From contig CAKTEU010000042.1 of assembly GCA_934552855.1 (NCBI GenBank), positions 1 through 13,726 on the forward strand: DNA of 13,726 bases, given 5' to 3'. Positions 6,325-13,493 of this stretch are shown piece by piece. The position numbers and the translations under genes were made by a program. The notes under the pieces were generated by a model, which saw nothing but the letters and a program-made list of their open reading frames with translations, did no database searches and had not been told where the DNA came from. Within the stretch, counting starts at the first letter, position 1. Each line of letters begins with the position of its first letter. This DNA is from an uncultured Eubacteriales bacterium. GTDB taxonomy: Bacteria; Bacillota; Clostridia; Oscillospirales; Acutalibacteraceae.

Positions 6325-7281
6325 TTAAGCAACAACGGAGAAAACTTCTTTTTCGTCCGAATTGCTGACCCATGAACGAATGATTGAAGGATTTTCAAAA
6401 ATTTCGTCAAGGCGTTTCATGAACGGAACAATTTCGCCGAAGTCAAGTGCTCTGTGGTCAAAGGCAATGCAAATCGGAAGAACGCTTCTTGCTTCGATTT
6501 CTTTTCTTCCGTCGCTCTTTTTAACAACAACGGGTTTATCAAGAACCGCACCGACAGAAAACGCACAAACCTGAGGCGGAACAATTTCAAGAAGGGCGGT
6601 TGCTCCACGTTGGGCAAGATAGGTTGAACCGATGTTTGAAACGGTTACAGTGCCCTGTTCAAGGTCTTTGATTGTGAGACGCTCGGTTTCCGGAATACTT
6701 TCATATTCACGTTTTTCTTTTCCGCGAAAATGCGAAATTTTACATTTTCCGAAGTTTGCTCCGTAAAGTCTTCCGATTGTTTGAAAGATTCTTCCCTTTT
6801 TAAGGTTTTTCATTGTGTTGTCAAATGAAACGGAATACATAGCTTCGGTGAGATTTGTTTTTTCTGCACGGCGGCGGATATCATTGATATATGCCGTCAT
6901 TTCATCAAGATTTTTATTTCCGAAATCACGAAGATTGGTTGTCATCATTTTTCCGTTCGGAAGAATTGTCGGCATTGAAATATTGATATCAGAGAAAGTA
7001 TCAATTCTTCCACGAACAAGTTTTCTGTCAAACTCAATATGAGAATTCATGATTGGAGCCGCTTTAAGTCCTTCGGCAATAACTTTGAGCATAAGTGTGT
7101 TAAAAGTAATTTTTTCATCGCCGGTGCGGTTTTTGTTGAGCTTTTTATATTCTTTGAAAAATGCGGTAACGTCCGGCTCATACATATAAGTAACGTGAGG
7201 AATATTCTGCCACGACTCGGTTGTCATATTGGCAACAATTTTTCTTTGAATTCCGAAGTATTCAGTATTGGTAACAGTCAT
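6325..7281 (-). CDS. Stand-alone 2-oxoacid dehydrogenase E2-type acyltransferase
   Basis: The 318-residue protein matches the catalytic (CAT-like) domain of dihydrolipoyl acyltransferases: an IPHVTYMYEPDVT region (27-39), ITFNTLMLKVIAEGLK (58-73), DINISMPTILPNGKM (98-112), GTVTVSNIGS (210-219) and the active-site segment AFDHRALDFGEI (273-284), with catalytic H276 and D280. The usual DHRxxDG reads DHRALDFG. There is no lipoyl domain and no E1/E3-binding domain, so it cannot act as a normal E2 by itself; it may take acyl groups from a separate lipoyl protein or from CoA. The true substrate is unknown. The start at 7281 is set by AAGGAG (7290-7295) 8 nt upstream; the longer in-frame reading to 7368 has no ribosome site. 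No E1 or E3 gene is nearby. It has its own promoter region with dyads and a strong terminator, so it is monocistronic. Confidence 0.88.
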   Translation of the reverse strand: MTVTNTEYFGIQRKIVANMTTESWQNIPHVTYMYEPDVTAFFKEYKKLNKNRTGDEKITFNTLMLKVIAEGLKAAPIMNSHIEFDRKLVRGRIDTFSDINISMPTILPNGKMMTTNLRDFGNKNLDEMTAYINDIRRRAEKTNLTEAMYSVSFDNTMKNLKKGRIFQTIGRLYGANFGKCKISHFRGKEKREYESIPETERLTIKDLEQGTVTVSNIGSTYLAQRGATALLEIVPPQVCAFSVGAVLDKPVVVKKSDGRKEIEARSVLPICIAFDHRALDFGEIVPFMKRLDEIFENPSIIRSWVSNSDEKEVFSVVA

Positions 7282-7319
7282 AATGGCATCTCCTTGCATT
7301 TTTTTAGTTTTCATCTTTT

Positions 7320-7335
7320 CTTGATAAAAATCAAG
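7320..7335. repeat. Inverted repeat in the acyltransferase leader
   Basis: CTTGAT (7320-7325) and ATCAAG (7330-7335) enclose AAAA. In the leftward transcript this would be a 6-bp hairpin with a UUUU loop about 40 nt before the start codon at 7281. Confidence 0.5.
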
Positions 7336-7357
7336 CGATAAAGCAAATCGAATTGTG

Positions 7358-7373
7358 ACAAAATTCATTTTGT
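7358..7373. promoter_or_regulatory. Operator-like palindrome at the predicted acyltransferase transcription start
   Basis: ACAAAAT (7358-7364) and ATTTTGT (7367-7373) form a perfect dyad around a 2-nt centre. It begins 7 bp downstream of the -10 box at 7380-7385, exactly where a repressor dimer would block initiation. The shape resembles MarR/TetR-type sites, but no regulator gene is nearby, so its role is inferred. Confidence 0.4.
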
Positions 7374-7379
7374 GTTCAT

Positions 7380-7388
7380 ATTATATCA
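7380..7388 (-). promoter_or_regulatory. Extended -10 promoter of the acyltransferase gene
   Basis: On the minus strand a perfect TATAAT (7380-7385) is preceded by TG plus A (extended -10). No good -35 box lies at 16-18 nt; that position is occupied by part of a GGATTTT/AAAATCC dyad (7390-7396 with 7402-7408). The predicted leader is about 90 nt. A second TATAAT on the same strand lies at 7442-7447 without a good -35. Confidence 0.6.
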
Positions 7389-7425
7389 CGGATTTTCCAA
7401 AAAAATCCATAGCTGCATTGTACAA

Positions 7426-7586
7426 ATTGTGAATAGTTTTAATTATATTTTATGCAATCTAACCAAATTCGTGAGTAATCGTTCACCGTTGAGAAGATTA
7501 TGCCATATCTTCCTTAATGAAACCTTAAACGGGTTAAAAATTTTTTTATTTGTTTAAAGCAATGTTCACAGCGTTAAAAGACAAAT
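7426..7586. other. AT-rich intergenic DNA without a recognised gene
   Basis: The whole gap between the acyltransferase start (7281) and the prmA stop (7647) is 365 bp. Its outer parts hold the acyltransferase leader and promoter and the prmA terminator. In this middle stretch I see only a weak 6-bp dyad (GAAGAT/ATCTTC) and a long T-run near 7541. No open reading frame here has a ribosome site, and no known RNA family is evident. Confidence 0.5.
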
Positions 7587-7627
7587 GAAAAAAAGCCGCC
7601 CGACCGAAAAGAATCGGACGGGCAGCT
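7587..7627 (-). terminator. Rho-independent terminator of the GH13-prmA operon
   Basis: On the minus strand a GC-rich stem (7594-7606 with 7615-7627) has one U-U mismatch and one U-G pair and is followed by seven Ts (7588-7594). It lies 20 bp after the prmA stop codon. Confidence 0.88.
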
Positions 7628-7646
7628 GCTACTGTACATTTGGTTT

Positions 7647-8570
7647 TTATACTTTTTCGGTTTCAAAGCAGACCCAGCCTTTTTCACTGTGACGTGCCTT
7701 AACCTTAAAACCATATTTTTTAAATGCGTCAAGAACAACCTGTTCTTTTGTGTCTATGATTCCGCTTGTGATGAAAACAGCCCCTTCTTTCATATATGCT
7801 CCCACATCTTTGCAGAACATCACGATTACATCGGCAACAATGTTTGCAACAACAACGTCAAACTTTCCGCTGACCTTGTCGGTAAGATTGCCTTCAAGAA
7901 CAGTATATTCCGGCTCTTTGAAGCCGTTGACCTTTCCGTTTTCCTTTGCTGTTTTGACTGCGAGCGCATCAATGTCAACGCCGACGGCTTTTTTTGCGCC
8001 GAGAAGAAGCGAAGCAATTGAAAGGATTCCGCTTCCGCAGCCGACATCGAGTACGGTGGTGTCCTCTTGAATATACTTTTCAAGTGCCTCAAGGCAAAGT
8101 CGGGTCGTTTCATGAGTACCCGAACCGAAAGCAAGACCAGGCTCAATGCTTAAAACGGTTCTGCCCTGCGGGTCTGCGTCCTCCCAATGCGGACGAATGA
8201 GAAGCTTTTTGCCAACAGGCATAGCGTGGAAATACTGTTTCCAGTTGTTTTCCCATTCCTCTTTTCTGCATGAGTTCGTTTCAATTTCATTTTTGATTCC
8301 CTCTGCCGAAAGGCGTTCACGAAGGAACGCAACGGCTTCAAGCGGATTTTCCTCCGGTGAGATATAGACATGAACAAAAGCTTTTGTTCTGTCCTTTTTT
8401 AAAAGGTCTTCATCAATAAGGTCAATGTGTGCAATCTCCCACGCTTGTTCTTCAAGGTCACGGTAATCTTCAATATATATTCCGTAAGGAACAACCATTG
8501 TTGCAATGTCGCCGGCGTTATCAACATCGTCGGCGTTCACGCTGATTTTTACTTCTGTCCAATCACTCAT
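7647..8570 (-). CDS. prmA: Ribosomal protein L11 methyltransferase
   Basis: It trimethylates ribosomal protein L11 at several amino groups using S-adenosylmethionine, in the cytoplasm. The 307-residue length and the two-domain layout fit PrmA: an N-terminal L11-recognition domain (about 1-100), a linker with WENNWKQYF (106-114), then the Rossmann-like methyltransferase domain. Diagnostic motifs are PGLAFGSGTHETTRLCL (144-160), SAM motif I LDVGCGSGILSIA (174-186), VDID (198-201) and VVANIVADVI (240-249). A GGAGG ribosome site (8581-8585) lies 10 nt upstream of the ATG. The start overlaps the stop of the preceding glucanase gene as ATGA, so translation of the two is probably coupled. No promoter of its own is seen, and a terminator closes the pair. 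Confidence 0.96.
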   Translation of the reverse strand: MSDWTEVKISVNADDVDNAGDIATMVVPYGIYIEDYRDLEEQAWEIAHIDLIDEDLLKKDRTKAFVHVYISPEENPLEAVAFLRERLSAEGIKNEIETNSCRKEEWENNWKQYFHAMPVGKKLLIRPHWEDADPQGRTVLSIEPGLAFGSGTHETTRLCLEALEKYIQEDTTVLDVGCGSGILSIASLLLGAKKAVGVDIDALAVKTAKENGKVNGFKEPEYTVLEGNLTDKVSGKFDVVVANIVADVIVMFCKDVGAYMKEGAVFITSGIIDTKEQVVLDAFKKYGFKVKARHSEKGWVCFETEKV

Positions 8571-10438
8571 TTTTCGGTTACCTCCGTTTTTAAAATCGCC
8601 GCCGAAAGTGCATCAAGATGAACTTTTCCGCCCTCGGCTGTACCGCCCAAAAGGCTTTTTCCCGTTTTCCATTCTTCGGGAAGATAGTAGTCTATTTCAT
8701 GCTCGTTGCGGTTGATGATGACAAGGATTTTGCCCTTTTCGTCCGCACGCTCAAAAGCAAGGCAGGAAAGCATCTCCGAAACGGTTTTGAATGTACCTTC
8801 TTTAAGGCAGTGACAGTCCGTTCTGATTTTTCCGAGCCTTTGATAGTATTCAAGAAGTTCTTTGTTTTCGTCACCCCAAGGGTAGCAACCACGATTAAAC
8901 GGGTCTTTATATCCCTGCATTCCGGCCTCGTCGCCGTAGTAAAGCGAGGGTACGCCGGGGAGCGTATACTGAATTGCTGCGGCAAGCTTCAAAAGCTTTT
9001 CGCCTTTTTTATATTGCTCAAACGAAAGCGAGTGTGTGCTTTGCCACAGGCGGTCACGACCCTCGCAGCTTTCGCCGGAAAGAGCGGTAATTGCCCTCAT
9101 TGTATCATGCGTTCCTATGTGGTTCATGAGAACGTCAACAACACACTTTGGATAGTTTTCGAGCACGGTCATGATTTTATTGGAAAAACCCTCAACAACG
9201 CCGCTCCTTACAAAATCCAAAATTGCTTCGGAAAACGGATAGTTCATGACGGAGTCAAGCTGCGCACCCTGAAGATATCTTCGCCTTGCGCCGTAGCTGC
9301 ACTTGTTTGAAGCGTCCTCCCAAACTTCGCCGAGAATAAGCGCATCTTTTTTTTCGGCTTTGACGGTCTTTCTCAATTCATCAAGGAATTTATCGGGAAG
9401 CTCATCGGCAACGTCAAGTCTGAAGCCTCTTGCTCCGGCTTTGAGCCAATGCCTTGCAACACCGTTTTTGCCTGTAATGAAATCAATAAAGTTTTCGTTC
9501 TCCTCGTTGACTTCCGGAAGCGTTTCAAAATTCCACCAGCAATGATAATCATAAGGCCAGTTTCTGAAGGTATACCAACTGTAAAACGGCGATTGCTTTG
9601 ACTGATATGCACCGACGGTGTCATATCTTCTGCGCTTGTTGAAATACCTGCTGTCATCGCCCGTATGACTGAAAACGCCGTCAAGAATAATGGAAATACC
9701 GTTTCTTTCGGCTTCTTTGCAAAGGTTTTCAAGGTCGTTTTCCGTGCCGAGAAGGCTGTCGATTTTTTCATAGTCCGACGTGTTATATCGGTGATTGCTC
9801 TGTGCTTCAAAAATCGGGTTGAGATAAATACAGCCGACACCGAGCGATTTAAGGTAAGGCAGCTTTTCTTTTATACCCTCAAGGTCACCGCCGAAGTAAT
9901 CGTTATTGAGCACTTCGCCCCGCTCATTGGGTCGCCACATGGGTTCGCCGCCCCAATCGGCACGCAAAACACGGTCGGACGGAACATTTTTCTTTTCTTT
10001 TCCCGAGTTATAAAAACGGTCGGGAAAGATTTGATAAATGAGCTTTCCTTTGAGCCAATCGGGAGTTTCGAAGTCTTTGTCATAAACCGTAAGTTCAAAA
10101 TCGTTTTTTCCCCCGCTGAGAGTACCAAAAGAGCCTGCGTTTTTTTTGATTGAGGTTTTTCCCCAAGGCGTTGTGTAATCAAAGTGATAAAAATAAAGCC
10201 CTGTTTCGTTTTCGATATAATCAAGGCACCACCATTCTTCGTTTTCGCCTTGCATTGAAAGCCAGAAAAACGGAACCTTCTTTTCGTTTTCTCCGTCCTT
10301 ATTTATAACAAGTTCAACCGAAGAACACGAAAGCGAACGGGGAAGAACAATTTTAAACGTTATTTTTTCGCCCTGTTTCACCGCTCCGAACGGATATTTA
10401 TGAAGCAGTGAACGGGAGTTAAAGGGTATATATTCCAT
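8567..10438 (-). CDS. Cytoplasmic GH13 alpha-glucanase (neopullulanase/maltogenic amylase-like)
   Basis: It should hydrolyse alpha-glucosidic bonds in maltodextrins, cyclodextrins or pullulan fragments inside the cell. The 623-residue protein has an N-terminal beta-sandwich-like domain (about 1-125), then the catalytic barrel beginning WLKGKLIYQIFPDRF (128-142). GH13 regions are intact: YLNPIFEAQSNHRYNTSDY (205-223), DGVFSH (253-258), GFRLDVADE (338-346, nucleophile D342), LGEVWED (369-375, acid/base E371) and NHIGTHDT (439-446, H444 and D445). The IYQIFPDRF and NHRYNTSDY pattern fits the neopullulanase/cyclomaltodextrinase/MalZ group. No signal peptide is present. AAGGAAG lies 5 nt before the ATG at 10438. 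It is the first gene of a two-gene unit with prmA. No transporter or other sugar gene is in view. The exact substrate cannot be deduced. Confidence 0.94.
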   Translation of the reverse strand: MEYIPFNSRSLLHKYPFGAVKQGEKITFKIVLPRSLSCSSVELVINKDGENEKKVPFFWLSMQGENEEWWCLDYIENETGLYFYHFDYTTPWGKTSIKKNAGSFGTLSGGKNDFELTVYDKDFETPDWLKGKLIYQIFPDRFYNSGKEKKNVPSDRVLRADWGGEPMWRPNERGEVLNNDYFGGDLEGIKEKLPYLKSLGVGCIYLNPIFEAQSNHRYNTSDYEKIDSLLGTENDLENLCKEAERNGISIILDGVFSHTGDDSRYFNKRRRYDTVGAYQSKQSPFYSWYTFRNWPYDYHCWWNFETLPEVNEENENFIDFITGKNGVARHWLKAGARGFRLDVADELPDKFLDELRKTVKAEKKDALILGEVWEDASNKCSYGARRRYLQGAQLDSVMNYPFSEAILDFVRSGVVEGFSNKIMTVLENYPKCVVDVLMNHIGTHDTMRAITALSGESCEGRDRLWQSTHSLSFEQYKKGEKLLKLAAAIQYTLPGVPSLYYGDEAGMQGYKDPFNRGCYPWGDENKELLEYYQRLGKIRTDCHCLKEGTFKTVSEMLSCLAFERADEKGKILVIINRNEHEIDYYLPEEWKTGKSLLGGTAEGGKVHLDALSAAILKTEVTEK

Positions 10439-10461
10439 AAAGACTTCCTTAGAATCATTTT

Positions 10462-10490
10462 TTGCCCAAAATGAGCATATAGTCTATTAA
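10462..10490 (+). promoter_or_regulatory. Possible promoter of the DUF4830 gene
   Basis: TTGCCC (10462-10467, 4 of 6), a 17-nt spacer and TATTAA (10485-10490, 4 of 6) form the best rightward match in the 92-bp divergent gap. Both boxes are weak. Confidence 0.4.
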
Positions 10491-10512
10491 CCGCAAAAAG
10501 CGGCAATGTAAA
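10484..10512 (-). promoter_or_regulatory. Possible promoter of the GH13-prmA operon
   Basis: On the minus strand TTTACA (10507-10512, 5 of 6), a 17-nt spacer and TAATAG (10484-10489, 3 of 6). The -10 box overlaps that of the opposing rightward promoter. A CCGC/GCGG dyad (10491-10494 with 10500-10503, A5 centre) fills the spacer and could be an operator. Confidence 0.35.
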
Positions 10513-10530
10513 ACCGAAAGGCGGATTTTT

Positions 10531-11064
10531 ATGTTTGTTGTTTCCGTAAAATCTTCAACGCTCAAAACTGTTGCCGTTATTGCGGCTGTTGCCATATTTG
10601 CAACCATCGGCGGACTTTATGCCGTGAACAAAAGCCAAAGTGCGCCCGTTTCAAACATGAACGGCATTGTTTATAAAGCCAAAACGCCACAAGAACGCCT
10701 TTCGTTTCTTTCGCAGTTCGGCTGGGAGATTGAAGAAGAACCCGTCGAAGTCAAAGAAGTTGTGATTCCGCAAGAGTTCGACGATGTTTATAATCAGTAT
10801 AATGCTATTCAAAAAGAACAAAAGCTCGACCTTGAAAAATACAAGGGTGCAAGGGTGAAGTGCTGGTCATACTCGGTCAAAAACTATCCCGGATATGAAA
10901 ACAGCAACGGCGTTATCAGAGCGAACCTTTTGATTTTTGACGGCGTTGTTATCGGCGGAGACATTTCAAGCACTGAGCTTTCCGGCTTTATGCACACATT
11001 TGATTTTCCGCAGGAAAAGTCTGCCGCACAAAGCACCGCAAATGCCGAAAGCACACAAAATTAG
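10531..11064 (+). CDS. Membrane-anchored DUF4830 domain protein
   Basis: The 177-residue product has a short N-terminus, one hydrophobic membrane segment (about 12-31) and an extracytoplasmic domain. The domain matches my recollection of DUF4830, a family of unknown function common in Oscillospiraceae: ERLSFLSQFGWEIEEEP (55-71), VVIPQEFDDVYNQYNAIQK (77-95), LDLEKYKGARVKCWSYSVKNYPG (99-121) and LLIFDGVVIGGDISSTELSGFMH (133-155). A disordered Ala/Ser/Asn-rich tail follows. Topology should be N-in with the domain outside. An AAAGG site (10517-10521) is 9 nt before the ATG. It diverges from the GH13 operon and its TAG stop overlaps the stop of the convergent hflX gene; no terminator follows. Its function is not known to me. 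Confidence 0.82.
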   Translation: MFVVSVKSSTLKTVAVIAAVAIFATIGGLYAVNKSQSAPVSNMNGIVYKAKTPQERLSFLSQFGWEIEEEPVEVKEVVIPQEFDDVYNQYNAIQKEQKLDLEKYKGARVKCWSYSVKNYPGYENSNGVIRANLLIFDGVVIGGDISSTELSGFMHTFDFPQEKSAAQSTANAESTQN

Positions 11065-12314
11065 CTTTCAATTATCCAGTCTTTGTATTCGTCAAGAAGC
11101 GAAATTTCGGCGGTTGCTTTCATATAAAGTCCGTCTTCACGGTATTCTTCTTCAAGAACAACACCCTCCTCACGGATTCTTGCCGCAGCAGCACCGTTTT
11201 TGAACGGAATTAAAAGCGAAGCCGTTCGCCTTGTTTGAGGAAGTTCACGTTCAATTGCAGAAAGAAGTTCGTCAAAACCTTTTTCATTGAGTGCCGAAAT
11301 GAGCACCGTTTTTCCGAAAGTGGGCATTGAATAAATATTGCCGACAAGGTCGCATTTGTTCATAACCGAGATTACGGGTGTTCCGGCACAGCCAAGCTCA
11401 TCAAGAAGTTTTTTTGTAACGTCAAGATGTTCCGAGCAATGCTCGTCCGAAGCGTCGCAAACATTGAGAATGACCGATGCCTGCGCAGCCTCTTCAAGCG
11501 TTGACTTGAACGCTTCAACAAGTTTATGCGGAAGACGGCGGATAAGTCCGACGGTATCGACAAGCATAACCTTTCGTCCGTCCGGCAAAGTCAGCGCACG
11601 GGAAGTTGGGTCAAGCGTTGCAAAAAGCTTGTCCTCCGCAAGTACGCCCGCCTTTGTCAGCGCATTCATGAGCGTTGACTTTCCGGCGTTGGTGTAACCG
11701 ACAATCGCAACGGTTTGAACGCCGTCCTTTTTGCGCCGCTTTCTGAGAAGATCACGGCGTTTTTCAAGCTCCCGAAGCTGTTCTTCAAGCTTTTGAATCC
11801 GCCGGTTGATGTGTCTTCGGTCGGATTCAAGCTTGCTTTCGCCGGGACCTCTTGTTCCGATTCCGCCGCCGAGCCGTGAAAGCGAAAGCCCCTGTCCCAT
11901 AAGGCGTGGCAAAGAATACTTCAGCTGAGCGAGTTCAACCTGAAGCTTACCCTCGCCTGTTCTTGCCCTTGCGGCAAAGATATCGAGAATGAGCATCGTT
12001 CGGTCAATCACACGCACACCCGTGAATTTTTCAAGGTTGCGCTGCTGCGACGGGGTAAGCTCACTGTCAAAAATCAAAAGATCAATGTCGTTTGCAGAAC
12101 AGAACGCAATTATTTCCGCAAGCTTTCCTGCACCGACAAAGGTTGCGGCTTCGGGCCGCTCTTTTTTTTGAATGATTTTTCCGATAACAACGGCTCCTGC
12201 CGTGTGGGCAAGCTCTTCAAGTTCATCAATCGAAACTTCGGCATCAAATTCGCCGATATCAACGGAGACAAGCAGTGCTTTTTCCTGTTCCTGCTTATTT
12301 TCATACATTTCCAC
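11061..12314 (-). CDS. hflX: Ribosome-associated GTPase HflX
   Basis: HflX is a GTPase that binds the 50S subunit and splits stalled or stress-inactivated ribosomes. The HflX N-terminal domain is seen in TFVGAGKLAEI (61-71), LTPSQQRNLEKF (89-100), VIDRTMLILDIFAARARTGEGKLQVELAQL (105-134) and the glycine-rich SRLGGGIGTRGPGESKLE (149-166), followed by a charged coiled-coil linker (about 167-198). The G domain has G1 GYTNAGKST (209-217), G3 DTVG (256-259), G4 NKCD (322-325) and G5 SA (343-344). Residue numbers count from the GTG at 12323. Three starts are possible: GTG 12323, GTG 12314 and ATG 12308. I prefer 12314 because the AAGGTGA ribosome site (overlapping 12323) is best spaced for it. The gene lies 34 bp after the aminopeptidase gene and is probably cotranscribed with it. 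It has no terminator of its own. Confidence 0.94.
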   Translation of the reverse strand: MEMYENKQEQEKALLVSVDIGEFDAEVSIDELEELAHTAGAVVIGKIIQKKERPEAATFVGAGKLAEIIAFCSANDIDLLIFDSELTPSQQRNLEKFTGVRVIDRTMLILDIFAARARTGEGKLQVELAQLKYSLPRLMGQGLSLSRLGGGIGTRGPGESKLESDRRHINRRIQKLEEQLRELEKRRDLLRKRRKKDGVQTVAIVGYTNAGKSTLMNALTKAGVLAEDKLFATLDPTSRALTLPDGRKVMLVDTVGLIRRLPHKLVEAFKSTLEEAAQASVILNVCDASDEHCSEHLDVTKKLLDELGCAGTPVISVMNKCDLVGNIYSMPTFGKTVLISALNEKGFDELLSAIERELPQTRRTASLLIPFKNGAAAARIREEGVVLEEEYREDGLYMKATAEISLLDEYKDWIIES

Positions 12315-12348
12315 AGCAGTCACCTTCTTTTATAAAATTATTTGGAAA

Positions 12349-13413
12349 TTAAAGAATCATAAGTTCTTTCGGACAATTTGTGAGGTCCTTTCCGCCGTTT
12401 TCGGTAACATAAATCATGTCTTCTATACGAACGCCAAATTCACCCGGAATATAAATTCCAGGTTCGATTGTGATAACGTGTCCGGGCTCTAAAATTGTTT
12501 GGCTTCTCGGTGAAACGGTAGGAAATTCGTGAATTTCAACGCCGACACCGTGGCCGAGACCGTGACCGAAATATTCACCATAGCCTTTTTCTTTGATGAT
12601 ATCTCTTGCGATTTTGTCGATATCGAAGCAGCTTTTGCCTGCGGCAACGGCATCGATTGCAGCTTTTTGCGCTTTGAGAACAGTTTCGTAAACATCACGC
12701 TGTTTATCGGAAATTTCGCCGACGGCAACGGTTCTTGTCATGTCGCTGTGGTAATCTTTATAAATTGCGCCGAAATCGAATGTTACAAAATCACCGCTTT
12801 CGATTTTCTTATCGGACGGAACGCCGTGCGGCATTGAGCCGTTTTTGCCCGAAACGGCGATTGTTTCAAACGAAAGAGCCTGTGCGCCGAGTTTGAGCAT
12901 TGTGTAATCAAGCTCCAAAGAAAGATCACGTTCGGTTTTGCCGACTGCGATTTTCGGCAAAAGAAGCGAAAAGGCTTCTTCGGCAATACGCTGAGCTTTG
13001 ATGATTTTTTCGCATTCTTCATCGCTTTTTACGGCTCGCAAAAGATCAATTTCACCGTCAAGCTTTTCGGTTTCAAAAGTGACCGACGAAAACTGCTTTT
13101 GGAGTTCATTGAGCCTTTTTACGGTTGTTCTTCCACCCTCGATTGAGATGGTCTTTATTCCGAGTTCTTTTACAAGAGGAACGAGCGACTTTTCAAAATT
13201 TTCAAAAAGAAGAACGCCGTCAACGGTTTTGATTGTTTTTTGTGCGGCTTCAACATAGCGGCTGTCGGTGAGGAAAAACGAATTTTCAGCTGTCACGAGA
13301 AGATAGCCGTTTGTTGAGGAAAAGGAAGTGAAATAGCGAACGTTATCCTCGCTCATGATAAGAGCGGCGGCATTGCGTTCAGAAAGCATTATTTTAAGTT
13401 TTTCGATTGACAT
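12349..13413 (-). CDS. M24 family Xaa-Pro aminopeptidase
   Basis: This metallopeptidase removes N-terminal residues preceding proline, in the cytoplasm. The 354-residue protein has a creatinase-like N-terminal domain (1-125, with YFTSFSSTNGYLLV and LTDSRYVEAA) and the pita-bread catalytic domain. The dinuclear metal ligands are all present: D213 in FDFGA, D224 in SDMTRT, H288 in GHGLGHGVG, E317 in IEPGIY and E331 in RIEDM. H196 (MPHG) and H295 (IHEFP) match substrate-binding histidines. An AGGTG ribosome site precedes the ATG at 13413. Between it and the rpsU terminator are only 35 bp, with no convincing -35 box, so it may depend on read-through from rpsU. Proline dipeptidase (PepQ-type) specificity cannot be excluded. 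Confidence 0.93.
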   Translation of the reverse strand: MSIEKLKIMLSERNAAALIMSEDNVRYFTSFSSTNGYLLVTAENSFFLTDSRYVEAAQKTIKTVDGVLLFENFEKSLVPLVKELGIKTISIEGGRTTVKRLNELQKQFSSVTFETEKLDGEIDLLRAVKSDEECEKIIKAQRIAEEAFSLLLPKIAVGKTERDLSLELDYTMLKLGAQALSFETIAVSGKNGSMPHGVPSDKKIESGDFVTFDFGAIYKDYHSDMTRTVAVGEISDKQRDVYETVLKAQKAAIDAVAAGKSCFDIDKIARDIIKEKGYGEYFGHGLGHGVGVEIHEFPTVSPRSQTILEPGHVITIEPGIYIPGEFGVRIEDMIYVTENGGKDLTNCPKELMIL

Positions 13414-13448
13414 TTCGCCACACCTTTCTTTTTATATAGATACATAAC

Positions 13449-13478
13449 AAAAACGGGCGATGGAAAACCCATAGCCCG
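13449..13478 (-). terminator. Rho-independent terminator of rpsU
   Basis: On the minus strand CGGGC/GCCCG (13474-13478 with 13454-13458) and ATGG/CCAT pairs are separated by one mismatch and close a GTTTT loop; five Ts follow (13449-13453). It sits 16 bp after the rpsU stop. Confidence 0.85.
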
Positions 13479-13493
13479 CTTAGTTAGTTAGCT

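Noticed and set aside
7372..7557. A 61-codon rightward open frame in the gap upstream of the acyltransferase
   Set aside because: It starts with GTG without a ribosome site, overlaps the leftward promoter, and its product is unlike any family I know.
8618..9310. A 230-codon rightward open frame inside the GH13 gene
   Set aside because: It is antisense to conserved GH13 regions, with no family signature; it follows from codon bias on the other strand.
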